Shown: positions 11,801 through 20,900, counted from the stretch's first letter. The stretch is 64,000 nt of DNA from Rossellomorea sp. AcN35-11 (GCA_030388825.1 CP128835.1:4032001-4096000), one strand, 5' to 3'. The notes: a model not told the origin generated them from the letters alone. Program-made: numbers and translations.

Positions 11801-13423
11801 TGTGATGATCTGCTCCCTGATCGCATCGATCGGCGGGTTTGTTACTTGAGCAAATAATTGTTTGAAGTAGTTATAAAGGAGCTGAGGTTTCTTGGATAAC
11901 ACAGCAAGAGGAGAATCATACCCCATGGAACCGACAGGGTCTTTCCCGTCTGTGACCATAGGCTTAATGATCTTATTCAATTCCTCTGTTGTATAGCCGA
12001 AAGCCTGCTGTTGCAGGAGCACTTCATCCGTATCAAGTTGAACCGCTTCCTGGGTTGTTTCAGGCAGATCCTCAAGCTCGAATTTATTATTATCCAGCCA
12101 GTGTCTGTATGGTTGCTCTGAAGCGACACGCAACTTGATTTCCTCATCAGGGATGATCCTTCCCTTTTCCAAATCGACGAGCAGCATTTTTCCGGGCTGA
12201 AGGCGGTCTTTGTACACGATGTCATCGGCGAAGATATCAAGGGCTCCCACTTCAGAACCAAGAACGATCATCCCGCCTTTTGTCACGTAGTAACGGGCAG
12301 GTCGCAGTCCATTCCGGTCAAGACATGCACCGATTTGAGTTCCATCTGTAAACACAAGGGCTGCCGGGCCATCCCATGGCTCCATCAGGCAGCTGTGATA
12401 TTCGTAGAAATCCTTTTTCTTCGGATGGATCGTATCATCATTTTCCCATGGCTCCGGTACCATCATCATAGCCGTGTGGGCAAGGGATCTTCCTGAAAGA
12501 TGAAGGAATTCAAAGCAGTTATCGAACATGGAGGAATCACTGCCTGTCTCATCGATGATCGGAAGGATTTTCTCCAGATCCTCTTCTTTAAATGCACTTG
12601 AGTGACACAGTTTTTCACGTGCACGCATCCAGTTCACGTTTCCTCGTAATGTATTGAATTCTCCATTGTGTATCGTGTATCGATTTGGGTGAGACCGCTG
12701 CCAGCTCGGGAAAGTGTTTGTACTGAATCTTGAATGTACAAGGGCTAAAGCTGACCGGAACTCAGGGTGGTTGAGGTCAATATAAAAGGAGTCCAACTGT
12801 TCGGGAATAAGCATTCCCTTGTAAACGATGGTCGTGGACGACAGGCTGCAAAGGTATACATCTTCCTGCCCCTCTGCAGTTGCGACTTCTTTTTCGATTC
12901 GCTTCCGTATGACATACAGCTTACGTTCGAAATCCATCCGGGACTGTATGTCCTCCGATACTCCTATGAATACCTGGCGAATGAATGGTTTGGACTTGGA
13001 AGCCACTTTCCCTACAAATGAGTCATTGAGAGGAACAGGTCTCCATCCAAGTGTCTTCTGACCTTCTTCTTCAATGATGCGTTCAAAGATTTCTTTGCTC
13101 TTCATGCGCTTCTCATAATTTTCAGGGAGGAACACCATTCCGATTCCATATTCACCTTTTCTCGGAAGGATGATGTCTTCTTTTTCACATTGCTTTTTGA
13201 AGAAATGATGAGGAATTTGGGTAAGGATACCTGCACCGTCACCAGTGCTTGTATCAGCAGATTGTCCTCCGCGGTGCTCTAAGTTACATAGAATGTTGAT
13301 GGCATTCTGGACGATGCTGTGACTCTTCGTCCCATCGATGTTAGCGATCATTCCAATTCCACATGCTTCATGTTCTTGCGCAGGATCATACATGCCTTGC
13401 GCTACAGGAAGATTCGTTTTCAT
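8825..13423 (-). CDS. gltB: Glutamate synthase large subunit
   Basis: A 1532-residue protein (called gltA in B. subtilis) that makes two glutamates from glutamine and 2-oxoglutarate. The catalytic N-terminal nucleophile is Cys21 in HEACGIGM, so a 20-residue propeptide must be removed. The class II glutaminase domain is followed by the central domain, the FMN-binding synthase domain ([20 protein letters not shown]), the 3Fe-4S cysteines in [11 protein letters not shown], and the C-terminal GXGXG beta-helix ([11 protein letters not shown]). Length is normal and the frame is intact. No gltC regulator gene sits next to it, unlike in B. subtilis. Confidence 0.97.
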   Translation of the reverse strand: MKTNLPVAQGMYDPAQEHEACGIGMIANIDGTKSHSIVQNAINILCNLEHRGGQSADTSTGDGAGILTQIPHHFFKKQCEKEDIILPRKGEYGIGMVFLPENYEKRMKSKEIFERIIEEEGQKTLGWRPVPLNDSFVGKVASKSKPFIRQVFIGVSEDIQSRMDFERKLYVIRKRIEKEVATAEGQEDVYLCSLSSTTIVYKGMLIPEQLDSFYIDLNHPEFRSALALVHSRFSTNTFPSWQRSHPNRYTIHNGEFNTLRGNVNWMRAREKLCHSSAFKEEDLEKILPIIDETGSDSSMFDNCFEFLHLSGRSLAHTAMMMVPEPWENDDTIHPKKKDFYEYHSCLMEPWDGPAALVFTDGTQIGACLDRNGLRPARYYVTKGGMIVLGSEVGALDIFADDIVYKDRLQPGKMLLVDLEKGRIIPDEEIKLRVASEQPYRHWLDNNKFELEDLPETTQEAVQLDTDEVLLQQQAFGYTTEELNKIIKPMVTDGKDPVGSMGYDSPLAVLSKKPQLLYNYFKQLFAQVTNPPIDAIREQIITSVGTTIGAEGNLVNPGPESCRHIHLKTPILTGEELEKLRHQNEKGFKAVTLSILFDVTDEENQLESALDALYEKADRAVQDGATLLILSDRGVVKDKAAIPALLAVSGLHHHLIRQGTRTTVSLLLESGEPREVHHFATLLGYGAEAINPYLVFETLRDLMEKSELKDTTYEQAVKSYIKSGTDGVIKVLSKMGISTIQSYRGAQIFEAVGIHKDVIDKYFTRTASRLGGIGMDIIEKEVLLRHRKAFNDRKDNQRTLESGDEFQYRKNGEDHAYNPSTIHTLQHACRTNDYELFKKYSTMLTDEKQNLQSLRGLLSFKETKSIPIEEVESVEAICRRFKTGAMSFGSISQEAHEALAIAMNKIGGRSNSGEGGEHPDRFTPDENGDSRRSSIKQVASGRFGVTSHYLVNADEIQIKVAQGAKPGEGGHLPGKKVYPWVAEVRGSTPGVELISPPPHHDIYSIEDLAELIYNLKNANPQARISVKLVSAVGVGTIAAGVAKGRADVVLISGYDGGTGAAPRTSLKHTGLPWEIGLAEAHQTLLLNRLRDRIVVETDGKMMTGRDVVVASLLGAEEYGFSTAPLVVLGCVMMRVCHMNTCPVGIATQDPDLRKKYTGDPEHVANFMRFVAQETRELMAELGFRTIDEMIGRTDILEANEAIDHWKGKGIDLSALLHQPDVPEKVGRYATRKQDHELEKTLDYQELIPRCRKSIETGEPVEWTTAIRNIHRVTGTMLGSEITKRYGAEGLPEDTIRLTFKGSAGQSFGAFIPKGLTLRLVGDSNDFVGKGLSGGKIIVHPDPTATFIPERNTIIGNVSFYGASGGEAYIYGVAGERFCVRNSGAQVVVESVGDHGCEYMTGGKVVVLGLTGRNFAAGMSGGVAYVLDEDDNFRSRCNQELVLVQPLFDPEEMKDVYDMIEKYVHYTNSNNGKKILANWDSYVSKFVRVIPKSYLKMRERISELENSGLEKFDAEMAAFEEGTKEEKKVLEPAN

Positions 13424-13452
13424 CCATTGTCCCCCTCTTCTAGACTTGTATA

Positions 13453-13480
13453 ATTTTTGAATAATTAACCGGTTAATTAA
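13453..13480 (-). promoter_or_regulatory. Palindrome over the likely gltB promoter
   Basis: The 18-bp perfect palindrome TAATTAACCGGTTAATTA (13462-13479) lies about 40 bp before the gltB start. On the minus strand its right half contains a weak -35-like TTAACC, with an ATTATAC -10-like element below it. The site is therefore placed like an operator, but the protein that binds it is unknown. The gltB ribosome site is AGAGGGGGA. Confidence 0.4.
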
Positions 13481-13773
13481 ATTTTCTTAATTTTCGTTAG
13501 TATATCATGAAATTTAGAAAAAACGAAAAATTAAGTTAATGGAAAAAGAGGATGTTTTCCAAATATATATGGAATATTGAACTTGAAGCCTGATATATAC
13601 ATGTTCATTTATACTTAATATTCAGAATCTTTAAAAGCCTGACACTACCATAAAGAAATCGCTTTCAAAAAACGGCTCACTGGAACATTTTTCATCGCAA
13701 TCCAACATGAATTTTCATGCAAAAACATTACTAAAAAAATATTTTTTACATCTGATTGAATCAGCGTTTTTTG

Positions 13774-13788
13774 AGAGGGACGGACCTT
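13774..13788. repeat. GGGACGGACC repeat, single arm
   Basis: AGAGGGACGGACCTT is one arm of the dispersed repeat. It lies in the 500-bp gene-free stretch upstream of gltB. The next arm of opposite orientation is at 13912, but that one already has a perfect partner. Confidence 0.75.
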
Positions 13789-13885
13789 GGAAAACATCGA
13801 TCCTAAACCCTTCTTCTCCGCAAACATGCGATCAACCTGAAATTTCTGTTCTATTCCCTGTATAGGATTTAGGTAAACATACAGG

Positions 13886-13928
13886 AAGAGGGACGGACCT
13901 CCAGAAACCCCGGAGGTCCGTCCCTCTT
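13886..13928. repeat. GGGACGGACC repeat, perfect hairpin (best example)
   Basis: The 17-bp arms AAGAGGGACGGACCTCC (13886-13902) and GGAGGTCCGTCCCTCTT (13912-13928) pair perfectly across a 9-nt loop. This is the most compact member of the family and sits 9 nt after the stop of a gene remnant. Between 13489 and 13937 I see no gene. Confidence 0.9.
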
Positions 13929-13937
13929 CTTCACACT

Positions 13938-14094
13938 TTAACTAAATTCCTTCAGTTGGTCCCAGTGATGTTGGTTATGATGGGTCAATTTGTTGAAACT
14001 ATCAGGCCCTTCCCTTTCTCGTAGGATAAGGCGATAAGTGACCTCACCCACTCCATCACCTGGATGTGATGCATCGTGATCTTTTCCTACCCTT
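13938..14094 (-). pseudogene. Unidentified gene remnant between two repeats
   Basis: On the minus strand an open stretch without a start codon reads VGKDHDASHPGDGVGEVTYR and continues with LILREREGPDSFNKLTHHNQ and HHWDQLKEFS, then TAA at 13940-13938. The composition and His/Asp/Glu pattern look like a real protein C-terminus, but stops lie in frame just upstream (14095-14100). A neighbouring frame offers RWFDKG, which could be the preceding residues after a shift. It is bounded by repeat hairpins at 13886-13928 and 14113-14146. I do not recognise the family. Confidence 0.4.
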
Positions 14095-14112
14095 TATCAA
14101 ACCAACGATTCT

Positions 14113-14146
14113 GGGACGGCCTCCCCATCCCCCGGAGGTCCGTCCC
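14113..14146. repeat. GGGACGGACC repeat, imperfect hairpin
   Basis: GGGACGGCCTCC (14113-14124) faces GGAGGTCCGTCCC (14134-14146) with one base missing in the first arm, which marks it as an older or degenerate copy. It lies 15 nt after the stop of the SRPBCC gene. Confidence 0.75.
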
Positions 14147-14161
14147 TACTCTATTATTACA

Positions 14162-14626
14162 TTATTTCTTATTTGCTTCTTTTAATGCTTCGTTTTCGAC
14201 TCTGTCCATGAAATCGGTGACGACTTTCTTGTTGTTTTTTTCTCCACCCAGTTTCAGTAAGACTTTCCCAAGGAAATTCACTCCTTCGTTTTCACCGCTG
14301 TATATGAATCGGGTTTGGTGATCATCTATTTTGTGAAGGGTGAATTCTGCTTCGATTTGAAATGCCTTAGCGAGGGTAAACCCGATTTTATTATGCTTTT
14401 TCTCAGGGGTATTTTCATATTCGAGGTCCTCCACGATATACGTTTCGATCCTTTTTCCCTCTTTGTATTTTTGCTGATAGGTGGACCCCACAACGCCTTC
14501 CTTTTGTTCCAACACTTTATTCTCTACCACGTTCGGCATGATTCGTTGAATATTCTCCAGTTCAAATAAATACCAAATCGTTTCAATATTGACCGGGATA
14601 ATCCGTTCTTCCCGCCATTTAATCAT
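14162..14626 (-). CDS. SRPBCC-fold protein
   Basis: A 154-residue protein of the START/SRPBCC type (polyketide cyclase/dehydrase-like ligand-binding fold). It opens with the strand REERIIPVNIETIWYLFELE, then EGVVGSTYQQKYKEGKRIET, and has a long C-terminal helix ending in DFMDRVENEALKEANKK. Its start overlaps the end of the upstream merR gene by 8 bp, so the two are translated together. It may sense or sequester the ligand of the regulator, which is inference. The ligand is unknown. Confidence 0.7.
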   Translation of the reverse strand: MIKWREERIIPVNIETIWYLFELENIQRIMPNVVENKVLEQKEGVVGSTYQQKYKEGKRIETYIVEDLEYENTPEKKHNKIGFTLAKAFQIEAEFTLHKIDDHQTRFIYSGENEGVNFLGKVLLKLGGEKNNKKVVTDFMDRVENEALKEANKK

Positions 14627-14978
14627 TGTTATCCTCTCCTATTCCCATCTCAAAGAAATCATCCATTTCTTCAATGATCGTTTGTATGCGCTCAATTTCC
14701 GCTACCAACCCCTGCCTTTTGGCAAGGATCAACTTCTCCAGATTCTCAAAGGACTCGTCTTGAACGACTGTTAACATCTCTTGAATGGAGAAGTTAAACC
14801 TTCGTAAATAGACCAATAACCGCCCGACGAGATAAGACCCGTTATCATAATAGCGATAGTTATTCGAAGGATCCACATAAACAGGTTCCAGTAATTTTAT
14901 CTCAGCATAGTAACGCAGTGTCTCCTTACTTAATCCTGTCATCCTGGAAAATTCGCTTACCTTATACATTCTTTCCAC
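14619..14978 (-). CDS. MerR-family transcriptional regulator
   Basis: A 119-residue regulator. The winged helix (YKVSEFSRMTGLSKETLRYY, then NNYRYYDNGSYLVGRLLVYL) occupies residues 5-70, followed by a dimerisation coiled coil (EKLILAKRQGLVAEIERIQT). There is no metal-binding cysteine set, so it is not a classical metal sensor. It is encoded before the SRPBCC gene in a two-gene operon. The promoter just upstream has the MerR architecture, which strongly suggests autoregulation. Confidence 0.85.
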   Translation of the reverse strand: MERMYKVSEFSRMTGLSKETLRYYAEIKLLEPVYVDPSNNYRYYDNGSYLVGRLLVYLRRFNFSIQEMLTVVQDESFENLEKLILAKRQGLVAEIERIQTIIEEMDDFFEMGIGEDNND

Positions 14979-14989
14979 CTCACACTTAA

Positions 14990-15021
14990 ATCATAAACCA
15001 TGTGGTGCACCACATGGTCAA
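14990..15021 (-). promoter_or_regulatory. MerR-type promoter with 22-bp perfect palindrome in a long spacer
   Basis: On the minus strand a -35 TTGACC (15016-15021) and a -10 TATGAT (14990-14995) are separated by 20 bp, longer than the usual 17. A perfect 22-bp palindrome with half-site ACCATGTGGTG fills 14997-15018. A 19-20 bp spacer with a dyad inside is the hallmark of MerR-family promoters, which the regulator untwists to activate. Confidence 0.85.
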
Positions 15022-15060
15022 CCCTTACCCATTCACTTGTTGAACTTTCTCATCTTTCAT

Positions 15061-15092
15061 AAAAAAACACACGCGGTTTCACGTGTGCCTTT
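15061..15092 (-). terminator. Terminator of the sulP-usp operon
   Basis: On the minus strand GCACACG and CGTGTGT pair across a short loop and a run of seven T follows, 15 nt after the usp stop. Confidence 0.75.
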
Positions 15093-15106
15093 CCTCTTTC
15101 CACTGC

Positions 15107-15526
15107 CTATTTCACAATCAATACGGGACAGTTCGCACGCTTTGCCACCTTATGGCTCACGCTTCCTAATACAAATTCCTGGAGACCGTTCAATCCCCTG
15201 CTTCCGATCACCACGAGGTCAACGTCATTTTTGTTCACATAATTTACGATTGTAGGTCCCGGCTCACCATGCAGTACATGGAGCTGATATTCCACTCCCG
15301 CTTCTTTTGCTTTATGTTCTATATCCTTCATCCGCTCTTTACGTGCATCACCAACATCAATGGAATTCCAGTTCGACAAAACATCGGACTTGGCCCGCTC
15401 AGCGTCTATGATGTAGAGGACCTCTATAAAGGAATGTTCACAGCATGAAGCAATATGTACAGCCTTCTCCCCTGCCCGTTTAGAGTGTTCAGATCCGTCT
15501 GTCGCAAGTACAATCTTATTAAACAT
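15107..15526 (-). CDS. Universal stress protein (UspA family)
   Basis: A 139-residue cytoplasmic UspA-fold protein. It starts with MFNKIVLATDGSEHSKRAG, has the ATP-binding signature VVIGSRGLNGLQEFVLGSVS (G-2X-G-9X-G-S) and ends PVLIVK. The start at 15526 is chosen because AAAGGGGAAG lies in front of it; an in-frame ATG at 15544 has no such site. It follows the SulP gene directly and probably shares its transcript, an arrangement common for SulP transporters. Confidence 0.9.
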   Translation of the reverse strand: MFNKIVLATDGSEHSKRAGEKAVHIASCCEHSFIEVLYIIDAERAKSDVLSNWNSIDVGDARKERMKDIEHKAKEAGVEYQLHVLHGEPGPTIVNYVNKNDVDLVVIGSRGLNGLQEFVLGSVSHKVAKRANCPVLIVK

Positions 15527-15544
15527 GCTCTCTTCCCCTTTCAA

Positions 15545-16999
15545 CTAGTGTGTTCCTAATTTATTCGCCAGTTTCCCCACTAATTCTGAACTGTCCTCGT
15601 TTAATCCGGTTACTTCTGCGTGGATTCCGTTCTCCTTAAATTTTGATACGATTTTTTCAATGGCAGCAACGGCCGAATCATCCCAGATGTGGGAAGAACT
15701 CAAGTTGATTTCCACCTGTTCAATCTTCTCACCATAATCGAATTTCTTCATCAATTCAGATACAGAAGCGAAGAAGATTTCTCCATCCAGCTTATACACT
15801 CTTTTCTCCCCTGCAAGGGATTTCTCTACTCGGATCCGGGATATTTTAGATACGAAAAAGAGAGCACTCAACAGGATCCCAGTAAAAACCCCAATCGCCA
15901 GATTATGTGTCAGCACAACGGTCAGTACCGTCACAATCATGACGAATGTATCACTTCTCGGCACTAAATGCAGAGTGCGGAGAGAGTTCCAATCAAATGT
16001 ACTGATTGACACCATGATCATGACCCCTGCTAATACACCCATGGGAATCCTGACGACCACATCCCCCAGTATGATAATCAAAAACAGCAGAAACACCCCT
16101 GCAATGAAAGCAGACAACCTTCCCTTCCCTCCTGACTTCACATTGATGACGGATTGTCCAATCATGGCACAGCCGGCCATCCCGCCGAAAAACCCAGTAA
16201 TAACATTGGCGATGCCCTGTCCACTGCTCTCCTGGTTCTTGTTGCTGCCTGAATCCGTCATATCATCCACGATCGTAGCGGTAAGAAGAGATTCCAGGAG
16301 CCCCACTACGGCGAGAGCCAGTGAATAAGGGAGGACGATAAGGAATGTTTGAAGGGTGAACGGGACCTCCGGTAAATGGAATATAGGAAGTGTCCGTGAA
16401 ATACTGCCCATGTCCCCCACCGTCCTTACGTCAAAATCCATGGAAATGGCAAGGGCGGTCAGCACGACAATAGCGATTAGAGTGGAAGGTACCGCCCTCG
16501 TGAGATAAGGAAGTAAATAAATAATGGCCAATGCTGCACCTGCAAGCAGGTAGACCAGCCACTCTGCCCCTTCAAAATGCTGAAGCTGTGATGTAAAGAT
16601 CAGGATGGCCAAGGCGTTTACAAATCCCACCATGACCGACCTTGGAATGAACTTCATGTATCGGGAGAGTTTGAACATCCCGAACAGGATCTGGAGGATT
16701 CCTGTCAAAATCGTGGCAGCCAGTAAATATTGGATGCCGTGATCCTGCACTAAGTCTATGAATAATAAGGCCATAGCACCAGTCGCTGCGGAGATCATGC
16801 CCGGTCTCCCACCCACAAACGAAATCGTCACCGCCATCGTAAACGAAGCATACAACCCCACCATGGGATCGACGCCTGCAATGATGGAAAACGCAATTGC
16901 CTCCGGAATGAGGGCAAGTGCCACGACCAAACCGGAAAGGATATCCCCTTTTATATTGCCAAACCAAGAATGTCTATAGGATTGTTGCTCCACATCCAA
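15545..16999 (-). CDS. SulP-family anion transporter with STAS domain
   Basis: A 484-residue inner membrane protein. The SLC26/SulP core starts with [20 protein letters not shown] and contains [20 protein letters not shown], the conserved substrate-site region. About 12 hydrophobic segments precede a C-terminal STAS domain (from about residue 400, [20 protein letters not shown]). Likely substrates are sulfate, bicarbonate or another small anion; the sequence does not decide. A usp gene follows at once on the same strand. Confidence 0.9.
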   Translation of the reverse strand: MDVEQQSYRHSWFGNIKGDILSGLVVALALIPEAIAFSIIAGVDPMVGLYASFTMAVTISFVGGRPGMISAATGAMALLFIDLVQDHGIQYLLAATILTGILQILFGMFKLSRYMKFIPRSVMVGFVNALAILIFTSQLQHFEGAEWLVYLLAGAALAIIYLLPYLTRAVPSTLIAIVVLTALAISMDFDVRTVGDMGSISRTLPIFHLPEVPFTLQTFLIVLPYSLALAVVGLLESLLTATIVDDMTDSGSNKNQESSGQGIANVITGFFGGMAGCAMIGQSVINVKSGGKGRLSAFIAGVFLLFLIIILGDVVVRIPMGVLAGVMIMVSISTFDWNSLRTLHLVPRSDTFVMIVTVLTVVLTHNLAIGVFTGILLSALFFVSKISRIRVEKSLAGEKRVYKLDGEIFFASVSELMKKFDYGEKIEQVEINLSSSHIWDDSAVAAIEKIVSKFKENGIHAEVTGLNEDSSELVGKLANKLGTH

Positions 17000-17068
17000 A
17001 TCCCCCTTTTTTGGTAGTATGAACGAAGCATACAGGGACTATGAAAAGGAAGTGGCATTCCCAATCCT

Positions 17069-18119
17069 CTATCTTACCAGGTTTCCCTGATTCTTTTCTG
17101 TTTTCAATAACGGGATGAGCCCCTTGACTTTTTCACATGCATCCTCAATCGAATCGGCTGTTATGGTCACTTTTTGATCATCCGGATATTGTTTAGCCAT
17201 GTACAAATACATGGGATCATAATAGAATTCCAGTAAAAGTTCCAGAATCCTCCCATAGTTTTTCTTTCCCATCTCATCCTCTATTTCATTGGCAATCGGG
17301 CTATGTATCCTTCGTTTAATGCATCGAAAGGCTTCTTTAAACTCCTCATGGTGTTCATGCAATCGGTACTCCTCTAAAATATGACTGATTCTTTCTTTCA
17401 TAGGCATTTCAATAAAAATGTGAAAGCCCTTCTCCTTTGTTTCCACCAACTTCTCAGGGAGACGAAGCCTTCCGATCCTTTTACTTTCCGCTTCAAAAAG
17501 GAGGTAAGGAGAATCCTGCATCCTGATCAGGTCATTTACCAGGAGAGAATCAAAGGTTTTCTGATTGTTAGCCTTTAAACCGATTTCACCGAAAATGGAT
17601 CCCCTATGATTGGCCAACGCTTCGATATCCAGGACCGGATAGCCTTCTTTTTGAAGTTGCTTCAGAATGGCCGTCTTGCCAATACCGGTTCCACCGTTTA
17701 AAACAAAAGCTTGCTGAGTTAGGGTATAGGTCTCCAGCTTATTGAGTACCCAGTGGCGATACGCCCTCACACCACCCTGGATCCTCCCCGCCTTCATGCA
17801 TTAAATCCAGGAACGTGGCAGCCGCCTTGCTGCGCATTCCCCCACGCCAGCAAAAGACCACAATTTCACCTTTTAGATTCTTGAATTCTTGCAAAAACCC
17901 AGGAAGTTTCCGGGAAAAGATTTCAAGCCCCCTCTCCGTTGCTTTCTCTTTACTCACTTGCTTATAGAGAGTCCCGACTTCTGCTCTTTCTTCATCATTG
18001 AACACAGGGATGTTCATACTCCCCGGGATGGTCATCTCTCTATATTCAGAAGGAGATCTGACATCCACGAATATGTGGTTATTGAAATCGCATTGATCAA
18101 TGGTTAGATCCTTGAACAT
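17069..18119 (-). pseudogene. mnmH: tRNA 2-selenouridine synthase, frameshifted
   Basis: Two frames make one MnmH (SelU/YbbB). The N-terminal rhodanese domain (18119 to about 17790) has FVDVRSPSEYREMTIPGSMN and the active-site loop VVFCWRGGMRSKAA with its catalytic cysteine. The second frame (about 17797 to 17069) has RIQGGVRAYRHWVLNKL and the P-loop LNGGTGIGKTAIL. Normal MnmH is one chain of about 350 residues, the sum seen here. The frames differ by +1; removing one base from the C4 run at 17787-17790 would join LDLMHEGG to RIQGG. MnmH replaces sulfur of 2-thiouridine by selenium, through a geranylated intermediate, at the tRNA wobble position. Sequence error or a real break cannot be separated here. 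Confidence 0.75.
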
Positions 18120-18223
18120 TTCATACCCTCTCCTCTTCCTTTCTTTTCTATTTTACACCAGTTCACCTTCAACATTCACAATATTCTGTATTCACCACTT
18201 ATAACTGTGAATCATCCCCGAAC

Positions 18224-18255
18224 AAAAAAGAGCACCCTTGTGAAAGAGGGATGCC
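18224..18255 (-). terminator. Terminator of the cysteine dioxygenase gene
   Basis: On the minus strand GGCATCCCTC and AAGGGTGCTC pair around TTTCAC, followed by TTTTTT. It starts at the stop codon. Confidence 0.8.
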
Positions 18256-18807
18256 CTATCTGATTTGGATTTCTTTTATTTTTTGTTTCATATTTTCTGG
18301 CCACCACGCACCGCATTCCTCTGATACCAGGCAGGCAGCACATTTTTCAAGGTCGTACACCATCATCCCCTCGATGGGCGGCGAATAAAGATGGAGGGTC
18401 ACAAGGGCCTCTTCACTCCCTCTTCTCATTTTATGGACACCTTTCTTTGGAGCAAAAAAGAACGAACCTTCTTTATATTCGCGAGTGAATATCTCTTGAG
18501 GAAGCTGGTTCTCTTTCACTTCAAATATGGTATTGACTGAATTTCCGTTCATTACTTGAATCCATCCCATGGAGTCACCATGATCATGGGGGGCACATTC
18601 CATGTCGGACCAATTCATCACAAGGAGCTCAGCTGCATGATTTTGATAGAGAAGCTTTCGATAATATGGCTTTCCTTCCGGAGATTGCAAGTATGGATGT
18701 ACATCATCCATATTCAGCTCGAGAGACTGCAAGACTTCTTTAAGCTCTTTCATTGTAGGGTTGGTCAATTTATCCAATTTCTCTTTTATCCGATCCCTTA
18801 TGGTCAC
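18256..18807 (-). CDS. Cysteine dioxygenase family protein
   Basis: A 183-residue cupin. The iron ligands are seen in APHDHGDSMGWIQVMNG (His-x-His) and in the downstream GVHKMRRGSEEALVTLHLYSPP. These enzymes oxidise the thiol of cysteine or a related thiol to the sulfinate in the cytosol. The C-terminal ECGAWWPENMKQKI carries extra Cys/Trp. The start is GTG at 18807 after GGGAGGGATCGCG. It is monocistronic with its own terminator. The exact thiol substrate (cysteine or 3-mercaptopropionate) is not decided. Confidence 0.8.
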   Translation of the reverse strand: MTIRDRIKEKLDKLTNPTMKELKEVLQSLELNMDDVHPYLQSPEGKPYYRKLLYQNHAAELLVMNWSDMECAPHDHGDSMGWIQVMNGNSVNTIFEVKENQLPQEIFTREYKEGSFFFAPKKGVHKMRRGSEEALVTLHLYSPPIEGMMVYDLEKCAACLVSEECGAWWPENMKQKIKEIQIR

Positions 18808-18825
18808 CGCGATCCCTCCCTGGTC

Positions 18826-19749
18826 TTATCGTTTCTTCCATAAAAAACGTTGGAGAACCCAAATCATCTGGCCATTGACAATCACTACTCCTATTATGAT
18901 TATGATTCCACCCAGGATGCTTATGAAGAAAATTTTCTCGTGAAGGAGAAGAATCGCTGCAATGAGTGTGGTAACCGGCTCTAAATAGAGGAACATTGAC
19001 ACCTTTGACGCATCCAATACCTCCAATGCCTTAGCCCAATACCAATACGCAATTCCAGACACAAATACACCAAGGAATATGAGGTGGGCCCATTCCACAT
19101 TGGATAAAAGGGAAACGCCTTCCCATCCCCGGTTCCGAATCAGAAAAGGTATCGTCAAACTGAAGCCCAGGAGACTCATATAAAAAGTAATGACAAGTGA
19201 AGGCAGCTCTATTCGAAGTTTTTTCAGCAATACGGAGTAGATGGCCCAGTTCAATGTACTGAGAATCATCAGGATATAACCGGCGTTGACGGCAAATCCA
19301 ATAGACTGCCCGCTCCTCGCTGACGTCACCATCAGTACACCTGTAATGGCTATGATCATGCCAAGAGCTTTTGGAACCGTCATTTTTTCATGCAAAAAAA
19401 TCATGGAGAGAATGACGGTGAACACCGGAGAAAAAGAAATCATCCAACCTGCCGATGATGCATCAATCGTAAGGAGAGCCGTCGCCTGTATCACTTGGTG
19501 AATGAAAACGCCAAGCACCCCAAGGACAATCAGATGAGGGATATATCCAAGGGGAATGGTGAGCCGATATCTTTTTACAAGTAAGAGAATGAGCAGAAAC
19601 AAAGCTCCTATAGCAAACCGAAGAACGAGCAGGGTATAAGGGTCGAGAGTGTTTAACACTGCTTTCGTTGATACAAATGATATCCCCCAGAAGCTGATTG
19701 ACATTGTGGCATATAAGGAGGCAGCCATCTTTGTTTTAACTGGAATCAT
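18826..19749 (-). CDS. EamA/DMT-family transporter
   Basis: A 307-residue protein with ten hydrophobic segments arranged as two EamA repeats. The first repeat has TMSISFWGISFVSTKAVL and LLVLRFAIGALFLL, and the second begins near LNWAIYSVLLKKL. The signature PVFTVILSMIFLHEKMT (end of repeat 1) and LEPVTTLIAAILLLHEKIF (end of repeat 2) is typical. Members export metabolites or amino acids; the substrate here is unknown. The gene precedes the cysteine dioxygenase gene by 18 nt on the same strand, so the two are probably cotranscribed. Confidence 0.85.
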   Translation of the reverse strand: MIPVKTKMAASLYATMSISFWGISFVSTKAVLNTLDPYTLLVLRFAIGALFLLILLLVKRYRLTIPLGYIPHLIVLGVLGVFIHQVIQATALLTIDASSAGWMISFSPVFTVILSMIFLHEKMTVPKALGMIIAITGVLMVTSARSGQSIGFAVNAGYILMILSTLNWAIYSVLLKKLRIELPSLVITFYMSLLGFSLTIPFLIRNRGWEGVSLLSNVEWAHLIFLGVFVSGIAYWYWAKALEVLDASKVSMFLYLEPVTTLIAAILLLHEKIFFISILGGIIIIIGVVIVNGQMIWVLQRFLWKKR

Positions 19750-19932
19750 GGGCAGAGTATCCTTTCAGAAAAAGGGTCTTTGTACCATGGTATGCTCGTC
19801 CCAGGGAAAGATGTGGGGTTTGTGATGAGTTTGGAGGGAATTGAAAATATATGTGTGGATTTGAAAAAATGTTGACGGAATTTGATACTATATCTTTGAT
19901 TTTGAAAATATGTTGCGGGTTTTGATACTTGC

Positions 19933-20017
19933 AAGAGGGACGGACCTCTTCCTACCCTACATTCCCTATTAAATCAACGTTTTAGTACGGATCCTGCGGG
20001 AAAGAGGTCCGTCCCTC
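19933..20017. repeat. GGGACGGACC repeat pair with inner core
   Basis: The arm AAGAGGGACGGACCTCTT (19933-19950) faces AAGAGGTCCGTCCCTC (20002-20017). The inner region holds CCCTATTAAATCAACGTTTT, which closely matches the inner part of the copy at 38592-38667. It begins 6 nt after the methyltransferase stop on the minus strand. Confidence 0.9.
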
Positions 20018-20023
20018 CTCCTG

Positions 20024-20632
20024 CTAATAAATCAGCCCGTACACTAAAAACCGTTCATACTCATTTTTTTCATACTCCCCTTTCAGGTTCACTTCTTTAC
20101 GCAGAATGAACAAAGGGTGATCTTCTAAATAATGGACATAATCATCGGAGCTGTAGTACAGGACGATCTCGACATCTCGTGGTGACTCTTCCACTGAAAA
20201 GAGGATGTTGTTGATGATGGTCATGAAGATTTGAACAGAAAACGGGTTAAAAAAGTAGAACCGGTTATCCCGGGGATGAATCTTATACTCCTCTGCCAGG
20301 CAATGATGGAAGATAAGTTCATTTCTATTATTCTTCACTTTTCTCAAGTAGTTCTCTCGATTTTCCAGAGCTTCGTCGTAAAATTCCCTGTTCATTTCAA
20401 TCCCAATCACCGTCGCTTGAAAGAGGTGGTGAATAAAGAAGTTCAACCTTCCTTTCCCGCAACCAAAATCCACGACCCGGTCGCTCCTCTTCAATTCATA
20501 TTGCCTGAATAACTCTACCAAAGCCTTATATGGTGTCGGCTCATACCGGTGATAATGAAGAGAACGGTGAAAACCCATCTGCATCTTTCCTGTATGAACA
20601 CCCAACAAATCATCATAATACTCTTCTTTCAC
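20024..20632 (-). CDS. Class I SAM-dependent methyltransferase
   Basis: About 202 residues. Motif I is RVVDFGCGKGRLNFFIHHLF, followed by the acidic end of strand 2 in VIGIEMNREFYDEALENREN and the motif IV-like FYFFNPFSVQIF. The acceptor substrate is not known. I chose the GTG at 20632, which follows GGAGGTGG and matches where KEEYYDDLLG begins. An in-frame ATG at 20695 also has a good site (GAGGAGGGG) and would add residues encoded by a repeat arm (FRSVPGG). A repeat lies on both sides of this gene. Confidence 0.7.
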   Translation of the reverse strand: MKEEYYDDLLGVHTGKMQMGFHRSLHYHRYEPTPYKALVELFRQYELKRSDRVVDFGCGKGRLNFFIHHLFQATVIGIEMNREFYDEALENRENYLRKVKNNRNELIFHHCLAEEYKIHPRDNRFYFFNPFSVQIFMTIINNILFSVEESPRDVEIVLYYSSDDYVHYLEDHPLFILRKEVNLKGEYEKNEYERFLVYGLIY

Positions 20633-20644
20633 AACTCCACCTCC

Positions 20645-20657
20645 AGGGACGGACCTG
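20645..20657. repeat. GGGACGGACC repeat arm next to a ribosome site
   Basis: AGGGACGGACCTG is one repeat arm. On the minus strand it ends directly at the GGAGGTGG ribosome site of the methyltransferase GTG start, so it lies in the 5' leader, or inside the coding region if the upstream ATG at 20695 is used. No partner arm was found close by. Confidence 0.7.
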
Positions 20658-20769
20658 AAAAACGTTTTATGTATAATTCCCTGTCTTTTTTTCATTTGTC
20701 CCCTCCTCAAAATGTCATAGTAAAGCAGATAAATTGACAAACCTATAAAATCTTATTACATTAATAGTA

Positions 20770-20872
20770 ACAAGGGGAGTAGCGACCGGTAAACGGCTGA
20801 TGAATCATCATCCCGGTATGAAAATACCTGGTTCATCAGGCTGGGCTCATTCTTCAGCACGCAAGACCTTGG
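20770..20872 (+). promoter_or_regulatory. yybP-ykoY (manganese) riboswitch aptamer
   Basis: The transcript leader has the two conserved blocks of this class: AAGGGGAGTAGCG at 20772 and GCAAGACCTT at 20861. They are the two sides of the four-way junction region that binds Mn2+. Between them lie two helices, including GATGAATCATCATC and CCTGGTTCATCAGG. The P1 helix pairs CAAGG with CCTTG. The 3' side of P1 is also the 5' side of the terminator that follows, so the fold is an on-switch: metal binding to P1 prevents termination. Confidence 0.9.
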
Positions 20873-20900
20873 TACAAATATTTGTGCCGGGGTCTTTTTT
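20863..20900 (+). terminator. Riboswitch expression-platform terminator
   Basis: AAGACC with TTGGTACAAA pairs with TTTGTGCCGG and GGTCTT, followed by six T. It shares AAGACCTT with the aptamer P1 helix and is therefore conditional. Confidence 0.85.
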
